From Thiocapsa rosea (GTDB lineage: Bacteria > Pseudomonadota > Gammaproteobacteria > Chromatiales > Chromatiaceae): a stretch of 64,000 nucleotides of DNA. The stretch covers positions 4,444,501-4,508,500 of the forward strand of contig NZ_RBXL01000001.1 of NCBI RefSeq assembly GCF_003634315.1, written 5' to 3'. The translations under genes and the position numbers were made by a program. The notes below the pieces were generated by a model. That model ran no database searches. It was not told the DNA's origin and worked only from the letters and a program-made list of their open reading frames with translations. Positions within the stretch are counted from its first letter, which is position 1; each line of letters opens with the position of its first letter. Positions 25,856 through 34,802 of this stretch are shown piece by piece.

Positions 25856-27394
25856 CTACTTGCTGAGTTCCTCTACCTTTTTCTTCAACTCAGCCAATTC
25901 TCGGATCTGGGTATTTTGATCTTGGATCTCCGTATAACGACGCATCAACCTGGCCCAACCTTCAGAGTAGGTGAAGCCGCCTGGGTTAACATGCATTAAG
26001 CCTTTGTAATGCTTAATCAGATCATGCTCCCACATCTCGGCATGGGTACGGTCAACCAAGCTAGGGTTATTACCTTGGGCGAAGAACAGTCCAAAGAAGT
26101 CACCAGGAGCATCTTCTGCAGGCTCTGGTGGGGCAGGGCGGTTGGTCTTTTGACCTACTAGCAAGCCATCATCATACAGTTTCTGCACGATCTGCTTGGC
26201 TTCTTGTTCCACCTCAAGACCTTGAATGATGCCTTTGTCTGCCGTATCCAGCCAGGCTTTGGCAAAGCGTGCAGAGTGACATTGAGCACAGCTATCGACC
26301 CACGCTTGTTTGCGTTCTTCAAACCAAGGCTGGTCTAGGTTATCCGCAATGGCGGGGGTTGGATTAAAGGCCCAACGTACTTTACGGACCAAGTTGTGCG
26401 AATATTCACCTTTGTATTCAAAGTGACAAGTAGCGCAGGTAGGTGCAGTGTAATTGCCTTCGGTGAGGTGATCTTTCAATTGAACTTCAAAGTTCCATTT
26501 GTCTTTACCCATTGTCTCGTAGATCACGCCGTGCTTAGACAACATGTAGTTTTCAAACTCGTTGTGATCGACACCGTTGTGGCAGGTGGCACAGGCTTCG
26601 GGCTTACGGGCCTCGGCGGCAGAAAAGGTATGGCGAGTATGGCAGCCATCGCATTTGTTTTGTTGGTAGTGACACATATCACAACCTTGGGCCACTTCGC
26701 GTTGTGACATACCGGCCCAGATGGCAGTTTCCACATTGGCCTTCCAGTCCATGGCATGGGATGGATGTCCATCCGGCCACTGCCCTTGCGGCCATTTCTG
26801 CTCTTTTTCCGCTTCAGCCTCGGCAAACTCTTGTACGTGACAGGCGCCACACATGGCTCGGTCCGGCATCTTCAGCTCTGTTTCGTGCTGCATGCTGGTT
26901 TTACCGACCCCAGCATGACAATCGATACAACTTACACTCTCAAGTTGCTTGCCGGCTGCCAGGACACCACGGGATTGTAATTCTTTCTCAATCTCTTCGA
27001 GCTTGGCCTTCTTATAGAAACGCGGGTCATCATCTTTTAAACTGCGTATGTCATCCAGATTAGCATGGCCGCTGTCTTTCCAGGCATGCACCCAACCAGG
27101 GTTAATGGCTAGGTGACATTCGACACATTCTTCCGCATTGAAGTTGCCTATTAAGGTACCTGGCGGCTCATAGAAACTCACCGGATTCCAGTATTGTTGG
27201 ATCGGGATGGGTTCCCAGAGGTCGGCGTATTTTCCTTTGCCGGGATGATCAGCGTAATACTTATCTTTTAATGCTTCATAGTCATAAGCAGCAGAACTGG
27301 AAACAGCGGTGACTACGGGCAACTGGCGAGTATGAACAATATAACTGGACGCACCGATGAGTATAAACAACAGAATGGCGAATCGAGCTTTCAT
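25856..27394 (-). CDS. haoA: octaheme hydroxylamine oxidoreductase HaoA
   Basis: A 512-aa secreted multiheme cytochrome c. An N-terminal signal or anchor (about residues 5-20) is followed by eight CxxCH heme motifs: CVECH, CIDCH, CGACH, CDMCH, CDGCH, CATCH, CATCH and CAQCH. A Tyr in GGFTYSEGW (about residue 476) lies where hydroxylamine oxidoreductases carry the Tyr that crosslinks to the P460 heme, which favours oxidation of hydroxylamine over reductive relatives. A C-terminal coiled coil (ELAELKKKVEELSK) ends it. Electrons would need a c-type acceptor, and no c554/cM552 genes are adjacent. A+T-rich composition suggests transfer. Its maturation requires the Ccm system. Confidence 0.93.
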   Translation of the reverse strand: MKARFAILLFILIGASSYIVHTRQLPVVTAVSSSAAYDYEALKDKYYADHPGKGKYADLWEPIPIQQYWNPVSFYEPPGTLIGNFNAEECVECHLAINPGWVHAWKDSGHANLDDIRSLKDDDPRFYKKAKLEEIEKELQSRGVLAAGKQLESVSCIDCHAGVGKTSMQHETELKMPDRAMCGACHVQEFAEAEAEKEQKWPQGQWPDGHPSHAMDWKANVETAIWAGMSQREVAQGCDMCHYQQNKCDGCHTRHTFSAAEARKPEACATCHNGVDHNEFENYMLSKHGVIYETMGKDKWNFEVQLKDHLTEGNYTAPTCATCHFEYKGEYSHNLVRKVRWAFNPTPAIADNLDQPWFEERKQAWVDSCAQCHSARFAKAWLDTADKGIIQGLEVEQEAKQIVQKLYDDGLLVGQKTNRPAPPEPAEDAPGDFFGLFFAQGNNPSLVDRTHAEMWEHDLIKHYKGLMHVNPGGFTYSEGWARLMRRYTEIQDQNTQIRELAELKKKVEELSK

Positions 27395-27499
27395 GTTACT
27401 AACTCCTCTTAACGTTATTGATTGTTTTGGCCAAGCCCAACCGGTATGTGACGTCAGTCATCAATATCCGGTTCTTGTTCGTCGCCGCAGGAACCCGGT

Positions 27500-28942
27500 T
27501 CAATATTTCACCTCGGTCGGTAGTATTATCGCCTTAGCAGGGTGTCCGGGAGGACTAGACGAGTTCACATTATCGCCCGGATCGGCGCGGTCACCCTGAT
27601 TCATCGCTGGCTCGTAGGTTCCGGCAACATCACCACATGCGCTATAGCCGACCAGTAGGCCATCGTCACTCCACCATTCGTCCACGACACCCTGGTCGGA
27701 GCTATGCACACGGCGAATGCTACTGCCCGCACGGCTCGAGCGCTCCGGCGGCACCGATTTGATCTGACAGGTGCGAGACTTAACAAGAACCATCGGCATA
27801 CGGGACTCGAAGCGCCGCTTGCCTTCACCATAAAGCTGATCCACGATCACGGCAGCCTGGCGATTGATAGGCTCGACGAATGAAAAGACCTGTCCCTTGT
27901 GTTCAGCGCAATCACCAAGGGCGTAGATATCCGGGTCGCTGGTACGCATGGCTTCATCGACATTGATACCCTTGCCAACATCAAGGCCCGCTCGGGCCGC
28001 AAGCTCAATGTTGGGCTTCAGGCCGATCGCCGAGATCACGACGTCGCGCTCCATGGTGCGCCCATCCTCGAACTGGATCTGCAACCCACCGTCTTCCTTG
28101 GCGACATCGTTCATGGTGGTGCCGAGGAAGAACGCGATCCCGTTCTGCACGTATCGATCTTGAACGTAGGTGGAAACACCCTCGGACACCACGGCCGACA
28201 GCAAATACGGGGCTCTATCATTGATCGCGACTTCATGCCCGGCACGAGCAAGGTGATCGCCCAATTCACATCCGATCAAGCCGGCACCTAGAATCAGTAC
28301 TCGCTTGTTACCGCTGTTGAGCAATTCCGTCAGTGCCTCATAGTGATCCAGGTCATTCAGCTGGTGGATATGCTGCTGGATACGACGATCGTAGAGACGC
28401 AAAGGCACCGCGCCGGTCGCAAGCACCAACTTGGCGTACTCGACCTTGCCTTTGTCGGTTAACAAACGTTTTTTATTACGATCGAGACCAATCACCTGGG
28501 TACGTGCACGCAAGTCCACGTCCAGCAACTGCGCGCGATCCGGCCCTTTGGCAATGATCAGATCGGCACGTGACTTGCTGGTAACGGACACGGATAGATG
28601 CGGCTTGTAGTAGTAGTCACCATCGTCTTTCGTGACGATGGTGATCGGGCCTTCGGCACCATTCTGGCGCAGTTGCTCGGCGATGTTCCATCCGCTGATC
28701 CCAGCGCCAACAATCACAATGGGATCGCCTTCCTGGTCGTTGTTGCGTTCGGCTGCGGCTTGCGCATACTCAGACAAGCCGGCAAATTCAAAGCTTTCGC
28801 GAGGATCACCACAAACCGAACAAAACCATTCGGGCGGCAGGTCATCAAATCGAGTCCCGGGGGCTACTCCGTGAATCGGGTCACCCATAGCTTCGTCGTA
28901 GATATGCGCGCAAGTGCTACAACGATAGCGTTTTAAACTCAT
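27500..28942 (-). CDS. rubredoxin-fused FAD/NAD(P)-dependent oxidoreductase
   Basis: A 480-aa cytoplasmic electron carrier/reductase. The N-terminal rubredoxin domain (residues 1-52) has CSTC and CSVC iron ligands and the usual GDPIHGVAPGTRFDDLPPEW segment. The rest is a pyridine-nucleotide-disulfide-type flavoprotein with FAD motif GAGISG, NAD motif GAGLIG and IYALGDCAE. It probably takes NAD(P)H electrons through FAD to rubredoxin and then to an oxygenase. The AurF-like diiron enzyme in the same cluster is the obvious partner. The start ATG 28942 has GGAGAAGGAAG just upstream. I recall a comparable reductase in the dnf cluster of Alcaligenes, but did not verify this. Confidence 0.85.
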   Translation of the reverse strand: MSLKRYRCSTCAHIYDEAMGDPIHGVAPGTRFDDLPPEWFCSVCGDPRESFEFAGLSEYAQAAAERNNDQEGDPIVIVGAGISGWNIAEQLRQNGAEGPITIVTKDDGDYYYKPHLSVSVTSKSRADLIIAKGPDRAQLLDVDLRARTQVIGLDRNKKRLLTDKGKVEYAKLVLATGAVPLRLYDRRIQQHIHQLNDLDHYEALTELLNSGNKRVLILGAGLIGCELGDHLARAGHEVAINDRAPYLLSAVVSEGVSTYVQDRYVQNGIAFFLGTTMNDVAKEDGGLQIQFEDGRTMERDVVISAIGLKPNIELAARAGLDVGKGINVDEAMRTSDPDIYALGDCAEHKGQVFSFVEPINRQAAVIVDQLYGEGKRRFESRMPMVLVKSRTCQIKSVPPERSSRAGSSIRRVHSSDQGVVDEWWSDDGLLVGYSACGDVAGTYEPAMNQGDRADPGDNVNSSSPPGHPAKAIILPTEVKY

Positions 28943-29090
28943 CTTCCTTCTCCCCGGCATCAATGTGCTGATCTAAATGATCCTTAACCGCGCCTCTAAC
29001 AGCGGCGACCGATATTGGTCATTGCGACACGAGAGCCACAGCCAACAGCCCCTCACCACCGGTAGAACCCCGGTGCGATTTCTCAGCGGC

Positions 29091-29816
29091 TCATGCCGCT
29101 GCCTCGACGGAACCCTGAGCAGCTAGAGACACCAGCCACTTCGCCCATACCTGCTTGGCCGGGCCTTGTAGGTTTGGCCCATAGCGCTGGCCATCTTCCC
29201 GTAGTCCAGGAACCGTCAACCCTTCTACTGACGCAATTTCGTGCGCATGACCGAGGTACCAGCTTTCCAAAGCCTCGGCTTCAACTTCCAAATGGAATTG
29301 CAGCGCCAGCACATTGTCTCTGTAGCTGAACGCCTGATTTGGATAGACCGCCGACGACGCCAGCCGGGTTGCACCGGCGGGCAGATCAAAGGTGTCTCCG
29401 TGCCAATGCAGAACTTCCAATGCGTCCTGTAGGGGCGACAAGACGTTCCCCTCCACATCGCCGTGAATTTCCAACGGCGCCCAACCGATTTCCTTGGTTC
29501 CACCGGGATACACATCCGCGCCCAGCGCTCTGGCAATCAACTGACAGCCCAGGCAGATACCCAGTACAGGCCGATTGCGCGCGATGCGATCGCGGATCAG
29601 TTCCAGTTCGGTGTCCAGATACGGATAGGCGTCTGTTTCGTAGACACCGATCGGGCCGCCCAGGACGACCAGCAAATCCGGATCGTCTTTACTGATCGGG
29701 TTAAGATCCTCAACGCCCGCCATGAAGGTGCTAATGGCATAGCCGTGTTTGCTTAACGCCAGCTCCAGATTGCCCAAATGTTCAAAAGCAATATGCTGGA
29801 CCACATGTGCGAGCAT
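29091..29816 (-). CDS. class I glutamine amidotransferase-like protein
   Basis: A 241-aa cytoplasmic protein of the GMP-synthase-like GATase family, which splits glutamine and delivers ammonia to an acceptor. The nucleophile Cys lies in GICLGCQ, the oxyanion region in VVLGGPIGVYE, and the His-Glu pair in LQFHLEVEAE. The start ATG 29816 has GGGGGAG about 8 nt upstream; the longer frame begins in unrelated sequence. No synthetase domain is fused. Its neighbours (diiron N-oxygenase, rubredoxin reductase) suggest that released ammonia could be channelled to N-oxidation, or that it removes a glutamyl group from an intermediate. Confidence 0.87.
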   Translation of the reverse strand: MLAHVVQHIAFEHLGNLELALSKHGYAISTFMAGVEDLNPISKDDPDLLVVLGGPIGVYETDAYPYLDTELELIRDRIARNRPVLGICLGCQLIARALGADVYPGGTKEIGWAPLEIHGDVEGNVLSPLQDALEVLHWHGDTFDLPAGATRLASSAVYPNQAFSYRDNVLALQFHLEVEAEALESWYLGHAHEIASVEGLTVPGLREDGQRYGPNLQGPAKQVWAKWLVSLAAQGSVEAAA

Positions 29817-29965
29817 TGTGACTCCCCCTCTCTTGTGTACCGACATTCGGCGGCCACTCGTATTGCTTATAAGCGGTTCATAAGCGACGTCAGCATTCCA
29901 GTTCATTCTCCCACTCTCCCCAGCCCCTCTACCGGCAGGGGAGAGGGGCTAAGATGGATTACTGT

Positions 29966-30955
29966 TTATTGAACTGTTACTTTTTCAAGCAATCCTTCCG
30001 CCTGGAAGGAATCACAACCTTCCGGCGTGTCCAGCAAGCCAGTTTCTTCGGCAAGCTCGATCAGCTCCGAGAAGTCGACACGGAACAGGGCAACTTCGGC
30101 TTCCGCCCGGATATCACCAATCACCTCTTTGGTGTGCTCATAGTCGAGCTGTTGCAGGATGGTTTCCCAAACGCTCAGCTCCTGACTGGCGAACCAACGC
30201 ATCGGACGCGGCAGCATCTGCGCGAAGAACGCAAGCTCACGCGGCGTCAGGTGGCGGACGATTTCCTTGGTCAGGTGACGGAAGATGCCGCTGTGCGCCA
30301 ATTCATCTTTCCGGTGCGCATCGGTGGTGATTCGGTTGATCGGCTGCACACCATCGGCGTCGGACAGCAGGCTCAGATAGTCGCTGATAAACACCTCGGA
30401 CACGATGCAGGCGCACGCACGAACGATCTTCTTTTGCCAGTTCTCGGAATACTTCGCCGCCTCAAGCTCGATCTTGTTAACCAAGTCGAAGCTAGGCAAA
30501 CGCAGGTCCAGCAAGCCACGCTGTGTTCGGGCCATACGTGCGGTATTGATCACCATCAACACATGGTAGGCCTCATCCGTCAGAGTTTGGGCGGCCAGCC
30601 ATTTGATGGTTTCGTCATGCGTACCCGGCAGAGTTCCGTAGATGATTTCATTGCAAATGGGCGAGATGATTTTCGTTTCAATATCGATGGTTTTCTCGTT
30701 ATAGGCGATCCAGCCGGATGACAGAATCTTGGTGCGCATCTCGTCGCCAAGCTCGCCGTAACGCGGATGCTGGTGAAACGGGATCAACCGATCCAGGAAG
30801 TCGTCGTACACATCGCTGTACATCATTTCGACTTCGAACTCTTCGTTCTTCACCTGTGCACGTTCTTTCCACACCTCGCCCATTTTGGCAAGAGCGGCAA
30901 TACTATTATTGCCGTAGGCGGCGGGTGCATGAGAAGAAAGGGTTTGGGTTTGCAT
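29966..30955 (-). CDS. AurF-family diiron N-oxygenase-like protein
   Basis: A 329-aa helical protein resembling p-aminobenzoate N-oxygenase AurF and relatives, which use a dimetal site and oxygen to oxidise amino nitrogen. The pattern of two Glu-containing helices each followed by DExxH is seen: EKTIDIETKIISPICNE then TDEAYH, and later RACACIVSEVFISDY then KDELAH. The start ATG 30955 has GGAGAG upstream. It is the first gene of the minus-strand cluster running through to haoA. Family members make hydroxylamines, nitroso or nitro compounds. One relative (DnfA, from memory) oxidises hydroxylamine in direct ammonia oxidation. The substrate is not deducible here. Confidence 0.85.
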   Translation of the reverse strand: MQTQTLSSHAPAAYGNNSIAALAKMGEVWKERAQVKNEEFEVEMMYSDVYDDFLDRLIPFHQHPRYGELGDEMRTKILSSGWIAYNEKTIDIETKIISPICNEIIYGTLPGTHDETIKWLAAQTLTDEAYHVLMVINTARMARTQRGLLDLRLPSFDLVNKIELEAAKYSENWQKKIVRACACIVSEVFISDYLSLLSDADGVQPINRITTDAHRKDELAHSGIFRHLTKEIVRHLTPRELAFFAQMLPRPMRWFASQELSVWETILQQLDYEHTKEVIGDIRAEAEVALFRVDFSELIELAEETGLLDTPEGCDSFQAEGLLEKVTVQ

Positions 30956-31028
30956 GGGTCTCTCCAGTGGTGGATAGTTACGAGCTTTGGTCGCTTAAGA
31001 CATGCTGAAACAGCCCCGAAGGACCAAT

Positions 31029-31061
31029 CCAGGACTGCATATTTGAATATGGCTATCCTGG
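31029..31061. promoter_or_regulatory. 33-bp dyad upstream of the AurF-like gene, candidate operator
   Basis: CATATTTGAATATG is a perfect 14-bp palindrome at 31038-31051, flanked by CCAGGA on the left and TCCTGG on the right. This gives a longer interrupted dyad about 74 bp before the start codon. Its position suits a transcription regulator site for the whole cluster. No regulator gene is adjacent. Confidence 0.5.
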
Positions 31062-31151
31062 GCCACTCAGAGCATGCTCCGGCGCAAATGTGGGCGCATC
31101 ATTGCGATTCCGTCGGCAATTCGGCTCGCATGACACTACGCCCGTTCTATC

Positions 31152-31382
31152 GATGCACTCCGCATAGGCATTGATGACCGGCGCGCTACATCATGACGCA
31201 CGATCGATGCCATGTACTCATCGGCGCATCGGATCGGCCGCTTGCGGCCGGTGACGCATTGGAGGCAAGCCGCCAGAGTCGGTTCATGAGTCGTGAGGCA
31301 GAAGCGCATCGCCGCGGTGCCGTCTCGAACGCCGAGACAGAATGTCCGCGAAATGAGTTGGCCAATGGAACAAAATGTCGCG
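31152..31382 (+). repeat. dispersed repeat, copy C
   Basis: Matches the other copies from GCACGATCGATGCCATGTAC to AACAAAATGTCGCG and then diverges, so about 40 bp of the right end seen in A and D are missing. The left side extends to GATGCACTCCGCATAGG, shared in part with copy B. It marks the boundary between the nitrogen-redox cluster and the oxidase cluster. Confidence 0.9.
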
Positions 31383-31595
31383 TGTTGTGGGTCACTTTGT
31401 TTCACCGTCCAATTCCCGAATTATTTCGTGCGGAATGCTCGCGGCTTTCCCGCACTGATTGCCCCGGTGGCGCAGTGTTGGCAGGTGGAGCAGTGCGAGG
31501 AGGGCGAAGGCGGCGTGTCGGGCGCGTTGCGGCGGTGTTCAACGGGCCCGGGTCGGGCACCTGTGGGGAGGGTGCCCGGCGGGCGCGGGTCGGTT

Positions 31596-31752
31596 AGAAG
31601 GGCAGCGGATCGTCGAAGTCGGCGCCGAAGAGGTCCAGTTGGGTGATGGCAGTCTGGATCTGCACGAGCCGTTCGTCCAAGCAATCCTGGACGGCCCAAG
31701 CCTGCTCGGGCGTCCAGTCCTCGGGCAGGAGGATGGTGAAGCGTAATTGCAC
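31596..31752 (-). CDS. small hypothetical protein or gene remnant
   Basis: A 51-codon frame from GTG, reading VQLRFTILLPEDWTPEQAW, AVQDCLDERLVQIQTAIT and ending in an acidic tail (FDDPLPF). It has protein-like composition with amphipathic helices, and the frame stays open upstream to about 31800 without a better start. I cannot assign a family. It may be an intact small protein or the end of a decayed gene left between repeat C and the oxidase cluster. Confidence 0.35.
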
Positions 31753-32149
31753 CGGCCACCGGCCCGCACGGTTGCCTCCGTGGCGGGCCTTATTATTGGA
31801 TCAACGTCGGGAGGGTGTGCCGGGGCGAGCGCGAGGATGCACGCCGGTGAAGCGTCCGGGACATCCACGCTCCGCGCTCACCCCATTCCCTCACCGGGAA
31901 ACCACATCACCGGCGGAATACTCCCTGCGAAAATGGCCGGTGGTTTGCGGATCAGGATGGGAAACAACAGTTTCGCTCATGGCTGCGCGCTCTCCGCGGG
32001 ATTTCGCGGGAAAACCTCCCGATGTACCTGAGCTGTTTTCAGTTGATCCACAACACTCGCGCTCGCGGGAAGGGGCTACCCCGGCGTTATTGGCAGCCCC
32101 GATAGTCTAGCTGTCTGGAATGTCGATTGAGCCAAGTGCGCATCGCTAC
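31753..32149. other. unassigned stretch between small ORF and oxidase cluster
   Basis: About 400 bp of GC-rich sequence with chance open frames on both strands. No family, terminator or transposase fragment could be recognised with confidence. Confidence 0.3.
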
Positions 32150-32740
32150 TCATTCCAGCCGGGATCGATCCGTCTTGCGAAAGGGCCCGAACAGACCCCA
32201 GACGGCGGCTAGGATCGCGCCGATCAATGCAAGGCCCAGTAGCAGCATCCCGGTGCGTTGTTGGTCGTCTATGAGATAGTTGCTGCACAACTGCACCGGG
32301 CTGATCTGGAAGACCCAGCCCAGACGCACCAGCATGGCCCAGCCCTCCATGAGTATGACGCCGCGCCCCACCGGTCCCAGTCGACGCCAGCTCCATGTCA
32401 AGGTGGCGCCCGTGAGCGGCACGGTGAGGATTTTGAGCAGCCGGGCACCCGGATCGAAGGTTGCGAGATCCATGTTGAGCGGGAGCATCCAGTAGATCAT
32501 CCAACCGCTGCCCAGCACCAGGGCGACTCCTCCGCTGGGATCCGCACGTTCCAGCCACGCCTGCAGTTGCTCGGAGCGATAGACCCAGTAACCGCCGCAG
32601 AAGGCCAGCAGCGGCATCTGCAACAAGAGGTGTGCCTGCATGGACGCTTCGAAGAGTCTCGCCGTGACGGGAATCAGCCCGGCGACACAGAACGCCAGGG
32701 TGAGTGCGAGCGGCCACTGCCGCCACCGTTCACCCGTCAT
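32150..32740 (-). CDS. oxidase-cluster membrane protein of unknown function
   Basis: A 196-aa integral membrane protein with about five hydrophobic segments (for example WPLALTLAFCVAGLIPV, GVALVLGSGWMIYWMLPL and MLLLGLALIGAILAAVWGLF). I cannot name the family. It overlaps the end of the Sco gene by 11 nt and is the last gene of a four-gene run with oxidase subunits II and I, so a role in oxidase assembly is likely, perhaps analogous to CtaG-type copper proteins. No clear copper motif is present apart from scattered Met. Confidence 0.6.
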   Translation of the reverse strand: MTGERWRQWPLALTLAFCVAGLIPVTARLFEASMQAHLLLQMPLLAFCGGYWVYRSEQLQAWLERADPSGGVALVLGSGWMIYWMLPLNMDLATFDPGARLLKILTVPLTGATLTWSWRRLGPVGRGVILMEGWAMLVRLGWVFQISPVQLCSNYLIDDQQRTGMLLLGLALIGAILAAVWGLFGPFRKTDRSRLE

Positions 32741-33329
32741 CGGTGATCAAGCCTTCGAGCGCGGGGTCGGTCCAAGCGCTGATGCGGACCAAGTGGCCGT
32801 CTCGAATCCAATGGAGCGAGTCGCTGTGCGCGAAACCGCCGAAGCGGTCGGGGATGACGCGCAATCCAGTCTCGCGGATCAGGGTGCTTAGGATTTGCTC
32901 GTCGGCCGGGCGCGCGATGGTCCAGGACGTGCGCGTGCCGCCGAAGCGTTTTCGATACTCGGCGAGACGCTCGGGCGTGTCGTGCGCGGGTTCGATGCTT
33001 ACGGACAGCAGGCGAACCCGGTTCGAGCCAGCGGCTTCCATCGCGCGCTGGAGCTGACTGTAACGCACCCCGAGTGCTCCGCAGACCGAGGTGCAGCGGG
33101 TGAAGATGAAACTGACGAGCAGGACCTGATCGTCCCAGTCCGACAGCCGGACGAGGTTGCCCTGGTCGTCCTGCAATTGCCAGTCGGAGACCGGCGGTTG
33201 TTGGCGCATGGCCTGGGTCTGGCGCAAGGTCTCATAGGTGAATGCGGAGAGACCGGCGGTGCTATGCCAGAGCAGCCCTGCCATCAGGCACAGGGCCAAC
33301 GCCACGGAGAGCAGGGTGCGCGGACTCAT
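32730..33329 (-). CDS. Sco1/SenC-family protein of the oxidase cluster
   Basis: A 199-aa membrane-anchored thioredoxin-fold protein (anchor LLSVALALCLMAGLLWHS). The copper or thiol motif is CTSVC in FIFTRCTSVCGALG; LLSVSIEPAHDTPERLAEY is the family block, and a His occurs in GGFAHSDSLHWI. Its ATG overlaps the stop of subunit I by 4 nt. It is only distantly similar to the other Sco at 20.5 kb. It should service the CuA site of the adjacent subunit II. Confidence 0.88.
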   Translation of the reverse strand: MSPRTLLSVALALCLMAGLLWHSTAGLSAFTYETLRQTQAMRQQPPVSDWQLQDDQGNLVRLSDWDDQVLLVSFIFTRCTSVCGALGVRYSQLQRAMEAAGSNRVRLLSVSIEPAHDTPERLAEYRKRFGGTRTSWTIARPADEQILSTLIRETGLRVIPDRFGGFAHSDSLHWIRDGHLVRISAWTDPALEGLITDDG

Positions 33330-34801
33330 GCGCGTGCGCCGATTCCTGTGCTTGCCAGCCTCGCGCGCGGCAGCTTCTGCAGAATCGGCAAGGCGATCAT
33401 CAGGGTGCCGATCAGGACGATGCCGCCGGACAGGGCGCCGACGTTGCCGAGCCACTGCCAGCTCTCCTCGTGCACGGCGAAGCGACGCGGCACCGAGAGC
33501 GCCCCCGACACCAGAAAACTCAGGCAGAGCAGGGTACCGCCAGTGGCATAGACCGCCACCGCAACAAGCCCGGTACGTCCCTGCTGGCCGTTGGCGCATA
33601 GGTAGCTCGCGAATCCGAGCACCATCGGCAAGACGCCTAGCAGCAGATAGAAATGGAAATGGCCCGGCACCCAGAGGGTATTGTGCATCACCAGATTGAC
33701 GTGAATCATGCCGTCGATCACCGCCGGGATGATTCCCGCCGCCCAGCCGAACAGTGACAGCACCAGCAGACTTGAGGCGGCGTCCCAGCGAATGCCCGAT
33801 CGGTAGACGAGCATCAGCCCCCCGAAGGCGGTCATCACTAGGACGGGGATGCCGCTGGCATAGGACACGATTTGTCCCATGATCGCCATCCAGGGCGGCA
33901 TCGCGAAATCCATCAGCAAATGATGGGGGTAGACCGCCAGCACCATCAGTGTCACGGCGAGCCATGCCGCGAGAAAGGGTCGCGAGACACGCCATGGGCG
34001 TCGAGCATACAGAGGCAGGATTTCGTAGACCGCGATCACGGCCGAATAGATCGTCGCGTTGATGAACACATGGCCGAAGAAGAAGATAAGATTCTTCATT
34101 AGCAGCGCGTCGGGGGCGAGCGCCGGGTAGATCAGATGTAGCATCGTCATGATCAAAACGATCGCGCCCACGGCAATGCCGGCGACATTGACGATGAGCA
34201 CCATAGCGCTGGCCACGACCGTGGGCGAGTGCGTTGCGTCGATCGGCTCCCGGCCGAACAGCATCGGCAACCCCAAGGCACGGGCAATGCTGCCGTAGCG
34301 ACGCACGATGGCGACGCCCATGTCGAGGTAGACCAACAGAAAGGCGACCCCCAGCAGCAGCAGGCCGCCGACGAAGGTCAGTGCCGCGCCCTTGCTCCAT
34401 TGTCCCAGCGAGAAGGCGGGCAGGGGGTAGAGGAAGGTCCACGCGGCGGCGAAATGACCGAGCAGGATGGAGCCGACGATCATGGCGACGGCGACCAGGG
34501 ACAAGAGCAGCGTGGCTAGAAAGATCTTTGGATTCAGTTGCACGTGCTGACTCAAGAAGTACCAATTGACGGCGAGGGCAGCCAATCCAGCCGTGCCCAC
34601 CATCCCCGCGCCGTGCAAGGTCATCAACTGATAGAAGACATCGGGGGCGAGTGTGAGCATCGCGGCGCCCTGTGCCGCCCGCATCAGCACGCCGACCAGC
34701 ATCAGCCCGGCGAAGACCAGCAGACCGATGCCGAGGTAGAGTTTGACGACCGGCGCGCGCTGCGCTTCGGGAGTTGCATATCCTAGTTCAGTCGTGGTCA
34801 T
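33326..34801 (-). CDS. heme-copper oxidase subunit I
   Basis: A 491-aa polytopic catalytic subunit of a terminal oxidase. Heme and copper ligands are visible: TLHGAGMV (low-spin heme His), FGHVFINATIY (first CuB His), YPHHLLMD (CuB His pair) and HNTLWVPGHFHFYLLLG (heme His residues). The helix VI motif of most oxidases is GHPEVY or GHPIVY, with the CuB-crosslinked Tyr four residues after His. Here that position is Asn and the nearest Tyr is eight residues on, so this is a non-A-type, possibly unusual oxidase. It starts 1 bp after subunit II. Confidence 0.88.
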   Translation of the reverse strand: MTTTELGYATPEAQRAPVVKLYLGIGLLVFAGLMLVGVLMRAAQGAAMLTLAPDVFYQLMTLHGAGMVGTAGLAALAVNWYFLSQHVQLNPKIFLATLLLSLVAVAMIVGSILLGHFAAAWTFLYPLPAFSLGQWSKGAALTFVGGLLLLGVAFLLVYLDMGVAIVRRYGSIARALGLPMLFGREPIDATHSPTVVASAMVLIVNVAGIAVGAIVLIMTMLHLIYPALAPDALLMKNLIFFFGHVFINATIYSAVIAVYEILPLYARRPWRVSRPFLAAWLAVTLMVLAVYPHHLLMDFAMPPWMAIMGQIVSYASGIPVLVMTAFGGLMLVYRSGIRWDAASSLLVLSLFGWAAGIIPAVIDGMIHVNLVMHNTLWVPGHFHFYLLLGVLPMVLGFASYLCANGQQGRTGLVAVAVYATGGTLLCLSFLVSGALSVPRRFAVHEESWQWLGNVGALSGGIVLIGTLMIALPILQKLPRARLASTGIGARA

Positions 34802-34802
34802 T

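Noticed and set aside
24791-30955. Calling the region an established dirammox (dnf) locus
   Set aside because: Only family-level resemblance can be seen; dnf gene identity rests on memory and was not verified, so no dnf symbols are given.
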